Shown here one piece after another: positions 1 to 7,351 of a DNA stretch of 11,750 nucleotides (within the stretch, counting starts at the first letter, position 1; each line of letters starts with the position of its first letter). The position numbers and the translations under genes are program-made. The notes beneath the pieces are model-generated. The model searched no databases. It had not been told where the DNA came from and saw only the letters and a program-made list of their open reading frames with translations. Source of the stretch: Bacteroidota bacterium (lineage in GTDB: Bacteria > Bacteroidota > Rhodothermia > Rhodothermales > UBA10348); NCBI GenBank assembly GCA_004356265.1, contig SMXK01000217.1:1-11750 (forward strand), given 5' to 3'.

Positions 1-312
1 AGCGGTGACGCCCAAACACAATCGGCGGCGTCCGGAGAGACAACCCAACCGGGCTACAACGCCCGACTCCGTGTCCACACAACAAAGCTTGAATCGGCTC
101 AGCGTGCCGTAATTCCGATTCTGGAAGCCGGGGCCAAGCAATGGCGGCAAGCGCGGGTGATCCAGAAGGAAGATGGAACGTCCATCGTTGAGTATGACGT
201 TCGACTGAAAAAATCTGCAGATCTCGCTAGTTTTGTACGGGAGATCGAAGAATCTGACAAGAAGCATATGGCCAAAGTCGAGCTAAAGAAACGCAAGCCC
301 GCGAAGGCGTAG
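1..312 (+). CDS. DUF4956/MgtC-like membrane protein, C-terminal part (5' end outside window)
   Basis: The frame is open from base 1 to a TAG stop at 310-312, giving about 103 residues with no start of its own, so this is the 3' end of a gene that begins upstream. The visible part opens with a Ser/Thr/Gln/Gly-rich linker. A compact alpha/beta segment follows ('ARLRVHTTKLESAQ', 'WRQARVIQKEDG', 'VEYDVRLKKSADL') and the chain ends in a Lys/Arg-rich tail. From memory, that pattern matches the soluble C-terminal domain of DUF4956 proteins, in which a few membrane helices precede an ACT-like domain. In other bacteria such proteins are often encoded beside VTC-type polyP polymerases. That would suit the polyP genes here, but the link is inference. 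The next gene starts 7 bp after the stop, so the two are probably co-transcribed. The family call is moderately sure because the membrane part is not visible. Confidence 0.6.
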   Translation, partial: SGDAQTQSAASGETTQPGYNARLRVHTTKLESAQRAVIPILEAGAKQWRQARVIQKEDGTSIVEYDVRLKKSADLASFVREIEESDKKHMAKVELKKRKPAKA

Positions 313-319
313 CTTACAC

Positions 320-1288
320 ATGCAAACACGCGGAGATCGGATTCTAGCGGGTTTCTTTGTCCTTGGCGTTGCAAGTCTCTTGTTGGGAATAGTATACGGA
401 CCCGATTCGTCGAGAGATTTCAGCGGAGAAGTAAATTCTCAAGACAATAGTTCATTAGAAGGCCAGGTCTTTCCGGATAGTACTGCAATAATGAATGGGA
501 TCATGCCCCATAAAGGTTTCGTTCTTGACGCTCAGACCGCGACGCGTTTGAAGCTTCCCAAGCGGCTGAAGGAAATTTCCGGCTTAGCCATGACAGCTGA
601 CAGCCGGCTCCTCGCACATAACGACGAAAAAGGCATTGTGTTCGAGATCGACTATCACGACGGGACGATCATAAAGTCTTTCACGCTATCCGATCACAAG
701 GCCCCCGTGGCCGCTGATTTCGAGGGCATTGCAACAGCTGAGGGCTGGATTTATCTGGTGACCAGCTCAGGCAGGTTGTATGAGTGCAGAGAAGGTAATG
801 ACCAGGAGGCCGTTCTGTTCAACGTGTATACTACCGGAATTGGACGCGACTATGAGATCGAAGGCCTGGCTTATGATCCAATCCTGAGGGCGCTCTTGCT
901 AATGGCCAAGAATCCACGGAGTCCAGACCACGAGGGACTTCTGACTGTGTACATTTGGTCGGTTGACACTAAACAACTCGTGGACGACGCTCACATTGTA
1001 CTCACCACCAGCGACTTTTCAAGTCTTATCAAGACCAAGAATTTTCACCCGTCGGGAATTGAGCGACATCCGCTGTCAGGGAACTATTTTATTGTGGCTG
1101 CGCGCGAAAGTGCCATCGCGGAAATTTCTCCGTCCGGTGATGTCATTTCGGTAATGCCGTTCCCTGCCAAGTGGCATCGACAGGCCGAAGGTATTACGTT
1201 TCTGGACCCACATACCCTTATTGTTTCCGATGAAGGCGCGGGAAAGCGGGCCAGGCTTACGCTCTACCCGATCTCAGATGGTCGATAA
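320..1288 (+). CDS. SdiA-regulated / phytase-like beta-propeller protein with N-terminal membrane anchor
   Basis: A 322-residue protein. Residues 9-26 form a hydrophobic segment after a short basic N-terminus (MQTRGDR), which suggests a signal anchor or uncleaved signal peptide with the rest outside the membrane. The body holds recurring beta-propeller blade signatures: 'LKEISGLAMT', 'AADFEGIATAEGWIYLV', 'YEIEGLAYDP', 'FHPSGIERHPLSGNYFIV' and 'QAEGITFLDPHTLIVSDEG'. This spacing of (E/S)GI/L followed by a strand is typical of the SdiA-regulated (YjiK) family, which resembles calcium-dependent phytase propellers. No catalytic activity can be read from the sequence, so a phosphatase role is only suggested by fold and by the polyP neighbourhood. 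The ATG at 320 lies 7 bp after the upstream stop and has only a weak purine-rich stretch (GAAGG, 303-307) before it, so coupling to the upstream gene is plausible. A 112-bp gap follows, down to the preferred start of the NUDIX gene. Confidence 0.72.
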   Translation: MQTRGDRILAGFFVLGVASLLLGIVYGPDSSRDFSGEVNSQDNSSLEGQVFPDSTAIMNGIMPHKGFVLDAQTATRLKLPKRLKEISGLAMTADSRLLAHNDEKGIVFEIDYHDGTIIKSFTLSDHKAPVAADFEGIATAEGWIYLVTSSGRLYECREGNDQEAVLFNVYTTGIGRDYEIEGLAYDPILRALLLMAKNPRSPDHEGLLTVYIWSVDTKQLVDDAHIVLTTSDFSSLIKTKNFHPSGIERHPLSGNYFIVAARESAIAEISPSGDVISVMPFPAKWHRQAEGITFLDPHTLIVSDEGAGKRARLTLYPISDGR

Positions 1289-1400
1289 TAGTGCAGCCTG
1301 GAGCTGTCTTGTGAGCATGCGAAAATACCTCGGAATGAGTTTCACCAAAGCTCAACTAAGCACGTGAGAAGTATTGACCTTTGTCGTTTCCTCTCCTAAC

Positions 1401-1832
1401 ATGGGCTCACCATTGAGAAACACTTATGACCAGTCTGCGGTTGTTCCATTTGTGCTCAAAGACGGCGCATTGGAGATACTGCTCATCACCAATCGGAGCG
1501 GCAAACGGTGGGTTATACCCAAGGGTTTTGTCGAAGACGACCTGACAGCGCAACAATCCGCTGCCAGAGAAGCCTATGAGGAAGCCGGTATCAAAGGCAA
1601 GGTTTATGAAGAATCCATCGGAGAGTATCGATATCGGAAGTGGCAAGGCACCCTCAATGTCGCAGTGTTTCTCTTTGAAGTACATGATGTACTGGAGGAA
1701 TGGCCCGAATTTCACTTCAGAGAACGTGCCTGGCTAAGCGTAGATGAGGCCGCGGAACTCGTAGATGAAAAGGCTCTCAAGAAGATTATCCGACGGGTTC
1801 CGAAGCTGATTGACACGATGTCGATCAGGTGA
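1401..1832 (+). CDS. NUDIX hydrolase, DIPP-like
   Basis: A NUDIX-fold pyrophosphohydrolase of 143 residues from the ATG at 1401. An in-frame TTG at 1374 would add nine residues; I prefer the ATG because nothing conserved lies before it, but neither start has a good ribosome binding site. The NUDIX box is clear: 'RWVIPKGF' leads into G42, then R56-E57-A58 and E60-E61-A62-G63-I64. The first glutamate of the textbook box (G-x5-E) is a leucine (L48). I recall bacterial DIPP-like NUDIX proteins that vary at this site while keeping the REx2EE metal ligands. 'RYRKWQGTLNVAVFLFEV' and the late 'WPEFHFRERAWLSVDEA' also fit this subgroup. DIPP enzymes elsewhere cleave diphosphoinositol phosphates, ApnA dinucleotides and polyP. 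Given the neighbours, polyP or ApnA is the likeliest substrate class, by inference. The CHAD gene begins 21 bp downstream. Confidence 0.88.
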   Translation: MGSPLRNTYDQSAVVPFVLKDGALEILLITNRSGKRWVIPKGFVEDDLTAQQSAAREAYEEAGIKGKVYEESIGEYRYRKWQGTLNVAVFLFEVHDVLEEWPEFHFRERAWLSVDEAAELVDEKALKKIIRRVPKLIDTMSIR

Positions 1833-1843
1833 ACTCATTCTCC

Positions 1844-1849
1844 GGTGAT
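1844..1849 (+). promoter_or_regulatory. Ribosome binding site of the CHAD gene
   Basis: GGTGAT sits 4 nt before the ATG at 1854 and matches the anti-Shine-Dalgarno core. It supports starting the CHAD protein at 1854 rather than at the in-frame GTG at 1845, which lies inside this site. Confidence 0.5.
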
Positions 1850-1853
1850 TGAA

Positions 1854-3383
1854 ATGGAACAAGTGAATACGCTTCTGGTGTTTGATTCCGTGGATCCGAA
1901 CAGACTCATCGACACCTTATCGCAGAATTTTTCGGCCGAGGCGAAGACTCCACACCGTGAACGGCGCATCTATTACGATACTTTTGATTGGGCTCTATAT
2001 AACAGCGGTATGAGTTTGTACAGGTCGTCGCACGAATACTCCTTACGCTCAATTCAGGATGACCGGACGCTCCAGACTGTGGAGTGGAAATCCAATACCC
2101 CGCTGAACTTCATTGAAGCGTTTTCAGAAAACGTAGTTAGCGAGAAGTTGAAAAAGGTGCTGGCCATTCGCGCGCTCTTGCCGAGGGGCAGGCTGGATTC
2201 GCAGATCCGCACCATACATATTCTGGATGAATTCGATAAGACCGTGCTTCATGTCCAGGTCGAGAAAATACGTGCGGGGACAGCCTCCGTTATCAATCTT
2301 GTCACCCTCAAGCCGGTGAGAGGATACAGAAAGCATCACCGACAAGTCGCGCAGCTTCTTCGAGGCATCGGCGACGAACGCAAACCGACCGAAGTATTCA
2401 AGCTCCTTCTCGGTGCGGCAGGCGAAACGCCTGGCGAGTATTCCTCAAACATGCGTGTCCAACTCAGCCCTGATATGACCGCCCGGGACGCGACGGTCAT
2501 TATCTTAGAGCGATTGCTTGAGGTCATGAGACAGAATGCGCCTGGCATCACGGCAGATATTGACACGGAGTGCTTACATGATTTCCGGGTGGCCGTACGC
2601 CGTACCCGATCGGTGCTGGGGCAGATTAAGGACGTGTTTCCGGCGGAATCCATCAAGACGTTCAAAAAGCGTTTTGCGGAACTGGGCCAGGCATCCAACA
2701 AGTTGCGGGATCTCGATGTGTTCTTACTCAATAAGCAACGATATGAGGCCATGCTGCCCGCCGCATTCAGACCGCAACTCTCTCCACTCTTCAAGCTGCT
2801 CCAATCGGATCGAGATAAACGGCAGAAAGAATTCGTTAGTGTTCTGAAGGGTCGCTCCTGTCAGTCGCTACTTAACAAATGGGAAACGTTCCTAAGTAGT
2901 CCAACACAGGATGGCGCAGAGAATCCGAAAGACTACGATAGACCGGCGATTGAGCTGGCTCGGAAATACATTTTCAAACGCTACACGCAGGTGATGGCTC
3001 TGGGAGGCACGATCAACGATTCGACGCCCGACGAGGAACTGCACAGGCTTCGCATTCAGTGCAAAAATCTTCGATACCTGTTTGAGTTCTTTTCTTCGCT
3101 TTTTCCTCAAGCGAAAGCAACGACCTTGATAAAGCAACTGAAGCGCCTGCAAGACAATCTCGGAGAATACAACGATCTTGCTTTACAGCAGTCACAGCTG
3201 GAGAGCATCATGTCCCGCAGCACAAAGAAACAGAATGAAAATGTCCAATCGGCTGCAGCTACCGGCGGCATAATTGCCATGTTGCACCAGCGACAGCAGG
3301 TTGTAAGAAAGGCATTTTCGAAGTCATTCAACGAATTCAGCGGTGGCAAAAACAAGAAACTGTACCGTGAACTATTTGCGTGA
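1854..3383 (+). CDS. CYTH-like + CHAD domain polyphosphate-binding protein
   Basis: A 509-residue two-domain protein. Residues 1 to about 175 resemble a CYTH (triphosphate tunnel) domain: 'RRIYYDTFDWALYNSGMSLYR' around 37-57, 'TVEWKSN' near 75-81 and 'VQVEKIR' near 134-140. The N-terminal ExExK signature of active CYTH enzymes is not seen, so triphosphatase activity is doubtful. Residues from about 207 to 500 form a CHAD domain, a helical bundle with conserved histidines and many basic residues. Its two internal halves show 'LHDFRVAVRRTRSVLGQ' with H242 plus 'KLRDLDVFLL', then 'LHRLRIQCKNLRYLFEFF' with H397 plus 'LQDNLGEYNDL'. CHAD domains are known to bind polyP and CHAD proteins locate to polyP granules in Ralstonia eutropha. 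The gene lies between the NUDIX and ParA genes, with only 3 bp to the latter, so a shared job on polyP is likely. An in-frame GTG at 1845 is an alternative start. Confidence 0.9.
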   Translation: MEQVNTLLVFDSVDPNRLIDTLSQNFSAEAKTPHRERRIYYDTFDWALYNSGMSLYRSSHEYSLRSIQDDRTLQTVEWKSNTPLNFIEAFSENVVSEKLKKVLAIRALLPRGRLDSQIRTIHILDEFDKTVLHVQVEKIRAGTASVINLVTLKPVRGYRKHHRQVAQLLRGIGDERKPTEVFKLLLGAAGETPGEYSSNMRVQLSPDMTARDATVIILERLLEVMRQNAPGITADIDTECLHDFRVAVRRTRSVLGQIKDVFPAESIKTFKKRFAELGQASNKLRDLDVFLLNKQRYEAMLPAAFRPQLSPLFKLLQSDRDKRQKEFVSVLKGRSCQSLLNKWETFLSSPTQDGAENPKDYDRPAIELARKYIFKRYTQVMALGGTINDSTPDEELHRLRIQCKNLRYLFEFFSSLFPQAKATTLIKQLKRLQDNLGEYNDLALQQSQLESIMSRSTKKQNENVQSAAATGGIIAMLHQRQQVVRKAFSKSFNEFSGGKNKKLYRELFA

Positions 3384-3386
3384 GAA

Positions 3387-4145
3387 TTGAACTTGAAGAT
3401 TATTGCATTATACAGCATTAAAGGAGGGGTAGGAAAGACTGCAGCCGCAGTTAATCTGGCCTACCTTGCGGCCTCCGAAGGCGCCAGGACCATCCTCCTG
3501 GATCTCGATCCCCAGGGATCCGCATCCTATTATTTCAGGATGAAGTCGCATAAGCGCTTTAAAGGCAAGAATCTCATCAAAGGTGGGAAGAAGTTCGTCA
3601 GAAACATCAAAGGCACCGACTATGACAATCTCGATGTGCTGCCGTCGAACCTGTCATATAGAAGTCTGGATTTGCTGTTGGCTAACCTGAAGAGGTCAAA
3701 GAAGAGGTTACGCGAATCTCTCGATCAGTTTGAAGGTGAATATGACCTGGTGTTTCTAGACTGTGCGCCCAACATCACGTTAGTGTCAGAGAACATCTTC
3801 TTTGCCGCCGATATTCTTCTCGTTCCGGTCATTCCCACAACGCTTTCCATACTCACGTACGAGCAATTGCTCAAATTTTTTAAAGACCACGACCTGAATC
3901 GATCCAAGATCTCGATGTTCTTTTCAATGGTGGAGATGCGCAAGAGCCTCCACCGCACGATCATGGAAGACCGGTCATCTTCAGATGGACATGCCTTAAA
4001 GACTCCTATCATGTATGCTTCGAATATTGAAAGGATGGGCATCTACCGAGAGCCCGTGGTTCATGCACATCCGAAGTCTGTGGCGGCGCGGTCCTATCGA
4101 GATTTGTGGGACGAAGTCAAGGCGGTTTACGACCGGGGGGATTGA
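3387..4145 (+). CDS. ParA-family (SIMIBI) ATPase
   Basis: A 252-residue ParA/Soj-type ATPase. The deviant Walker A motif is K12-G-G-V-G-K17-T18, carrying the signature lysine of the family. 'LLDLDPQGSAS' (residues 37-47) is the A' motif and 'LVFLDCAPN' (121-129, D125) is Walker B. No helix-turn-helix extension precedes the ATPase, so it is the short type, like those that move cargo over the nucleoid. The start is a TTG three bases after the CHAD stop. A second TTG at 3393 would give MKIIALYS and has a better spaced TGAGAA before it. Both starts imply translation coupled to the CHAD gene. No ParB gene or evident parS-like repeat is next to it, which argues against an ordinary chromosome or plasmid partition pair. 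A role in placing polyP granules through CHAD is inference. The last 19 bp overlap the convergent ppk1 gene. Confidence 0.9.
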   Translation: MNLKIIALYSIKGGVGKTAAAVNLAYLAASEGARTILLDLDPQGSASYYFRMKSHKRFKGKNLIKGGKKFVRNIKGTDYDNLDVLPSNLSYRSLDLLLANLKRSKKRLRESLDQFEGEYDLVFLDCAPNITLVSENIFFAADILLVPVIPTTLSILTYEQLLKFFKDHDLNRSKISMFFSMVEMRKSLHRTIMEDRSSSDGHALKTPIMYASNIERMGIYREPVVHAHPKSVAARSYRDLWDEVKAVYDRGD

Positions 4146-6316
4146 TCCTTCAGGCGCGCATAGATCTCCCACTGTGCTCGGGTCTTCTTGCCCTGCGGAG
4201 TCGAGTTGATCTGGTTTGTCAGACCCGCATCGAGAATGCGCGCCTTGGTATTATCCGCCCATTGGAGATCCAGAAACGCTTGAAGTTCGCCCTGCAGCGA
4301 GGGGTCGTAGATGGGACAAACCACCTCCACGCGCCCATCCAGGTTTCTCGCCATTAGATCGGCCGATGACAGATAGTACAAGGGTTTTCCGCCATTACAG
4401 AACACGAAGATTCGTGAATGCTCGAGGTAGCGATCCACAATACTTCTCGCCTCGATGTTTTCGCTCAGCCCAACAACCCCGGGCACCAGCGAAAACATAG
4501 ATCGCACGATCAGCTTAACTTTCACGCCTGCGTCGCTGGCTCGATAGAGCGCCCTTGCCAATTCTTCGTCCGCAAGGTTGTTGAGTTTGAGAAATATATA
4601 TGCAGGGTGCCCGGCAACGGCGTTGCGAATTTCCCGGCGGATGAGCTGCATGATCTTCTTGCGCAATGTAAATGGCGCGACGAGGAGATTGCGGAAAGTC
4701 GGTGTCTTATATGGTTTAGAACAGTATTCGAAAACACGATCCACTTCCTTAGTGATCTGACTGTCTGCAGTGAATAGACTATGATCGCTGTAGATTTTGA
4801 CGGTCTCTTCGTTCCAGTTGCCCGTACCGATTATCGCGTAAGAGGCCGATAGCCCTTTTTCGGTCCGCGTGACCAGGCAGAGCTTGGCATGGAATTTTAG
4901 TCCCTCCACTCCATGGATGACGTGCACGCCCTCCTCTTGAAGACGCTGGCCCCAGTACAGATTATTCTCTTCGTCGAATCGCGCCTGTAGCTCCAGGATC
5001 ACAGTCACTTTCTTCCCGTTGCGAGCGGCATTGATCAGGGCATTTACGACGGAGGATCGATGCGCCACGCGATAAATGGTAAACTTGATCGACGTGACAT
5101 TAGGATCGACAGAAGCTTCGCGCAAGAAATCGAGAACGTACTGAAACGTCTGGTAGGGGTAATGCACCAGAATATCGCGCTTGCGAATCGTTTCGATCAG
5201 CCGTTTGTGGCGATCGATGTCCTTATGAAATAGCGGCGGAAGTGACTCATAGCGGTCATTGCTCAGGCGCAGGTCCGGAAAATCCATGAGGTCACGCAAA
5301 TTGTGATGCCGTCCCCCCGACATGATCAATCCATCTCGCCCAAGACCGAGTTTCTTGATTACACGCTGAAGAAGCGCCGACGGCATTTCAGCATCGTACA
5401 GCAAGCGAACAAAGCGGCCCTTCTTGCGGTTTTTGAGACTGCGGGTGATACGCTTAACGTAACCTGATGATGTGTCATTATCGAAATCGAGTTCTGAATC
5501 GCGAGTCACCTTAATTGCGTAGGCATCAAAGGAATGGTAGCGGAACACCCCGAAAATATGCTCGAGCCCGAATCGGATCACGTCGTCAATGTACATTACG
5601 TAGCGTTGATCGCCTCGCGGCGGCAGAACCAGAAACCGGGGCAGGACATCTGAGGGCACTCTTATGAGAGCATACTTGGTCTTGGCCTTGGCGCCTTTCT
5701 TTCGCAACCCCGCAATCAGATAAGTGGCATCATCTAGCAGATCGGGCCATTTCTGAATCTGGTCGATCATAATCGGGGTCACATTCGGTCTCACCTCACG
5801 GTGAAAATACTCTTCAACGAACTTAGCCTGATGCTCATCGAGTGCGGTTTCATCGACGAAGTTGATCTTTTGGCGTGCCAGCTCGTCTATGATCATCGCG
5901 TGCGCCTCATCGAATCGCCGATACAAATCGATGGCCATCTCATGCGCTCGCTCGACGGCGCGCGGCAGATCATGTCCCTCTGTCGTGGTCACACGTTTAC
6001 CGGCACGTAGAAGGCGGTGAAGGGAAGCCATGCGCACACGGAAGAACTCATCCATATTGTTGGAGAATATCCCAAGAAAACGCACCCGATCCATCAGGGG
6101 CACGCCGGTATTGGAAGCTTCCTGAAGAACACGCTCATTGAATGAAAGCCAACTGATTTCCTTGTTGGTCAGGAATAACTTTGCTGCGGCTTTGGACTTT
6201 CGGGCCTTTTTACCGGTTCCAGCGGGTGGCTGCGGTGGTGCATATACTCTGGCTGGTATAACTCGAGACTGGAGAGCCTGATCTGTGTCAGGCGGTAATT
6301 CAGATTCAGGTGACAC
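4127..6316 (-). CDS. ppk1: Polyphosphate kinase 1
   Basis: PPK1 reversibly moves the terminal phosphate of ATP onto polyP through a phosphohistidine intermediate. The protein has 729 residues, against about 690 in E. coli. The excess is mainly an N-terminal tail of about 45 residues rich in Pro and Lys ('PPQPPAGTGKKARKSKAAAK'). The N domain follows with 'NKEISWLSFNERVLQEA' (51-67) and 'IFSNNMDEFFRVRMASL'. Further on are 'VHYPYQTFQ' and 'VTVILELQARFDEENN'. 'GLKFHAKLCLVTR' places H476 as the phosphorylated histidine, equivalent to E. coli H435. 'GTGNWNEETVKIYSDHSLFT' and 'YLEHSRIFVFCNGG' (H633, like E. coli H592) complete the two PLD-like catalytic domains, so the enzyme looks active. The start is a GTG, chosen because GGAGGT lies 10 nt upstream and sixA ends 6 bp away. 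It ends within the ParA gene, which is read the other way. Confidence 0.97.
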   Translation of the reverse strand: MSPESELPPDTDQALQSRVIPARVYAPPQPPAGTGKKARKSKAAAKLFLTNKEISWLSFNERVLQEASNTGVPLMDRVRFLGIFSNNMDEFFRVRMASLHRLLRAGKRVTTTEGHDLPRAVERAHEMAIDLYRRFDEAHAMIIDELARQKINFVDETALDEHQAKFVEEYFHREVRPNVTPIMIDQIQKWPDLLDDATYLIAGLRKKGAKAKTKYALIRVPSDVLPRFLVLPPRGDQRYVMYIDDVIRFGLEHIFGVFRYHSFDAYAIKVTRDSELDFDNDTSSGYVKRITRSLKNRKKGRFVRLLYDAEMPSALLQRVIKKLGLGRDGLIMSGGRHHNLRDLMDFPDLRLSNDRYESLPPLFHKDIDRHKRLIETIRKRDILVHYPYQTFQYVLDFLREASVDPNVTSIKFTIYRVAHRSSVVNALINAARNGKKVTVILELQARFDEENNLYWGQRLQEEGVHVIHGVEGLKFHAKLCLVTRTEKGLSASYAIIGTGNWNEETVKIYSDHSLFTADSQITKEVDRVFEYCSKPYKTPTFRNLLVAPFTLRKKIMQLIRREIRNAVAGHPAYIFLKLNNLADEELARALYRASDAGVKVKLIVRSMFSLVPGVVGLSENIEARSIVDRYLEHSRIFVFCNGGKPLYYLSSADLMARNLDGRVEVVCPIYDPSLQGELQAFLDLQWADNTKARILDAGLTNQINSTPQGKKTRAQWEIYARLKDQSPRS

Positions 6317-6322
6317 TATGAT

Positions 6323-7063
6323 CTATACCTCCATGGCCTGCCGCGCAGGTTCATGGTGCTGTTGTTCGAGTCCGCCCTTTGTAGTTCCTGCTTGCAGATG
6401 CCGGGCCGATCGGAGAAACCGTTCGGCGACTCTCCGCGATACTTTTCTTGTGTACTTCTCTGCCTTTTTTGCTGCCCGGGCGTCGAGTCCTTCGAGCTTT
6501 TCATTCATTGCCGATGTCAGGAGGTCGGCTACTTCTCGACGTAATGACTTGAAGCGACGCGCTCGCTCGCTCTTACGCATAGGATAGTCGAAAAGTCGAA
6601 GCTGACCCGTACCGGGGCCGATATCCGACCATGACTCACAGTCAAATGCAACAGTAACCACTGCACCCTTGGGCATGGACTCCTCGAATCCCTTGATGAG
6701 ATATCCGGTGAAGTCACTGAACGACGGATCGTGGCCGAACAGAAACGCGTTGGACGAAGAGGCAGGGACGTTCCGCACAAGAGTCAGAAGTGAGGCGTTG
6801 TCGGCGTCGCTGTACACCGACTGCTGTAACTCGATCTTCTTGACAGGAAATCCGAATTCCTTCGAGAAAACGCGAGCGGTCTCTATAGCTCGATTTGCGG
6901 GACTCGACACTAAGTGGTCCGCGCTAAAGCCGCTTTTCTTGAGACGACGGGCAACATCACGGGCAGCCTTTACCCCTTTCTTGATCAAGGGACGCTCGAA
7001 ATCAGGCAATCCTTGCTTTCTGCTGACGGCATGAGCGTGGCGCACGATGTGCAATACCTTCAT
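6323..7063 (-). CDS. sixA: SixA-like phosphohistidine phosphatase with basic C-terminal extension
   Basis: A histidine-phosphatase superfamily protein of 246 residues. The catalytic motif is 'HIVRHAHAV' (R8-H9-A10), followed by 'LVSSPANRAIETA' (51-63, R58) and 'LFGHDPSFSDF' (H111), which supply the usual active-site residues. E. coli SixA is about 161 residues long and removes phosphate from histidine of phosphotransfer proteins. The catalytic part here ends near residue 160. What follows, residues 163-225, is a helical, strongly basic stretch with about twenty Lys/Arg, then a Gln/His tail. I recognise no domain there; binding to polyP or another polyanion is a guess from charge. The gene lies 6 bp before ppk1, whose product carries phosphate on histidine, so PPK1 itself or a related protein may be the substrate. 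The ATG is preceded by AAGGAAAG at 7069-7076. About 288 bp separate it from the PPK2 gene. Confidence 0.88.
   Translation of the reverse strand: MKVLHIVRHAHAVSRKQGLPDFERPLIKKGVKAARDVARRLKKSGFSADHLVSSPANRAIETARVFSKEFGFPVKKIELQQSVYSDADNASLLTLVRNVPASSSNAFLFGHDPSFSDFTGYLIKGFEESMPKGAVVTVAFDCESWSDIGPGTGQLRLFDYPMRKSERARRFKSLRREVADLLTSAMNEKLEGLDARAAKKAEKYTRKVSRRVAERFLRSARHLQAGTTKGGLEQQHHEPARQAMEV
6327..6332 (-). promoter_or_regulatory. Ribosome binding site of ppk1 inside the end of sixA
   Basis: On the minus strand GGAGGT lies 10 nt before the ppk1 GTG and overlaps the last Met-Glu-Val codons of the SixA-like gene. This position supports the GTG start and suggests that ppk1 translation depends on ribosomes finishing sixA. 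Confidence 0.6.
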
Positions 7064-7351
7064 TGGATCTTTCCTTTTCCAGGTTATTGAGAGCGAATCC
7101 TGGCCGCGGGTTACGTGGCTCGACCATTACAGATCATCACGCAAAATGGCTATTGCTCTTCGATTTAAGATAGTCCGTGGGTCAGATTTTGCAAACACGT
7201 CATTGGTGAGGAGAGGTGGTATATAGAGGCAATACATTCGCCAGACATCACGGGTCAGGGGCAGTGAACGCCTGCATCACCTTGTGGCACAATAACTTGC
7301 ATTGCATTGAGTCCGTTTCAGCAATGCGACCCGGGCCAGGGTCCTGCTCAG
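7064..7351. other. Intergenic region between the PPK2 gene and sixA
   Basis: This 288-bp stretch is the largest gene-free gap. It carries the sixA ribosome binding site at its left end. Near its right end, just after the PPK2 stop, is a short perfect inverted repeat (GACCC, 7328-7332; GGGTC, 7339-7343) without a T-run, so it is not a convincing terminator. I see no convincing -35/-10 pair, but the length leaves room for a separate sixA-ppk1 promoter. Small open frames here look like chance. Confidence 0.35.

Noticed and set aside
3387..4145. The ParA ATPase as part of a chromosome or plasmid ParAB-parS partition locus
   Set aside because: No ParB gene and no evident parS-like palindromes are present nearby; the neighbours on both sides are polyP genes.
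4106..4777. Plus-strand open frames within ppk1
   Set aside because: They are antisense to strongly conserved PPK1 sequence and have no family resemblance.
7328..7343. GACCC/GGGTC hairpin as a terminator after the PPK2 gene
   Set aside because: Only a 5-bp stem and no T-run on the minus strand.
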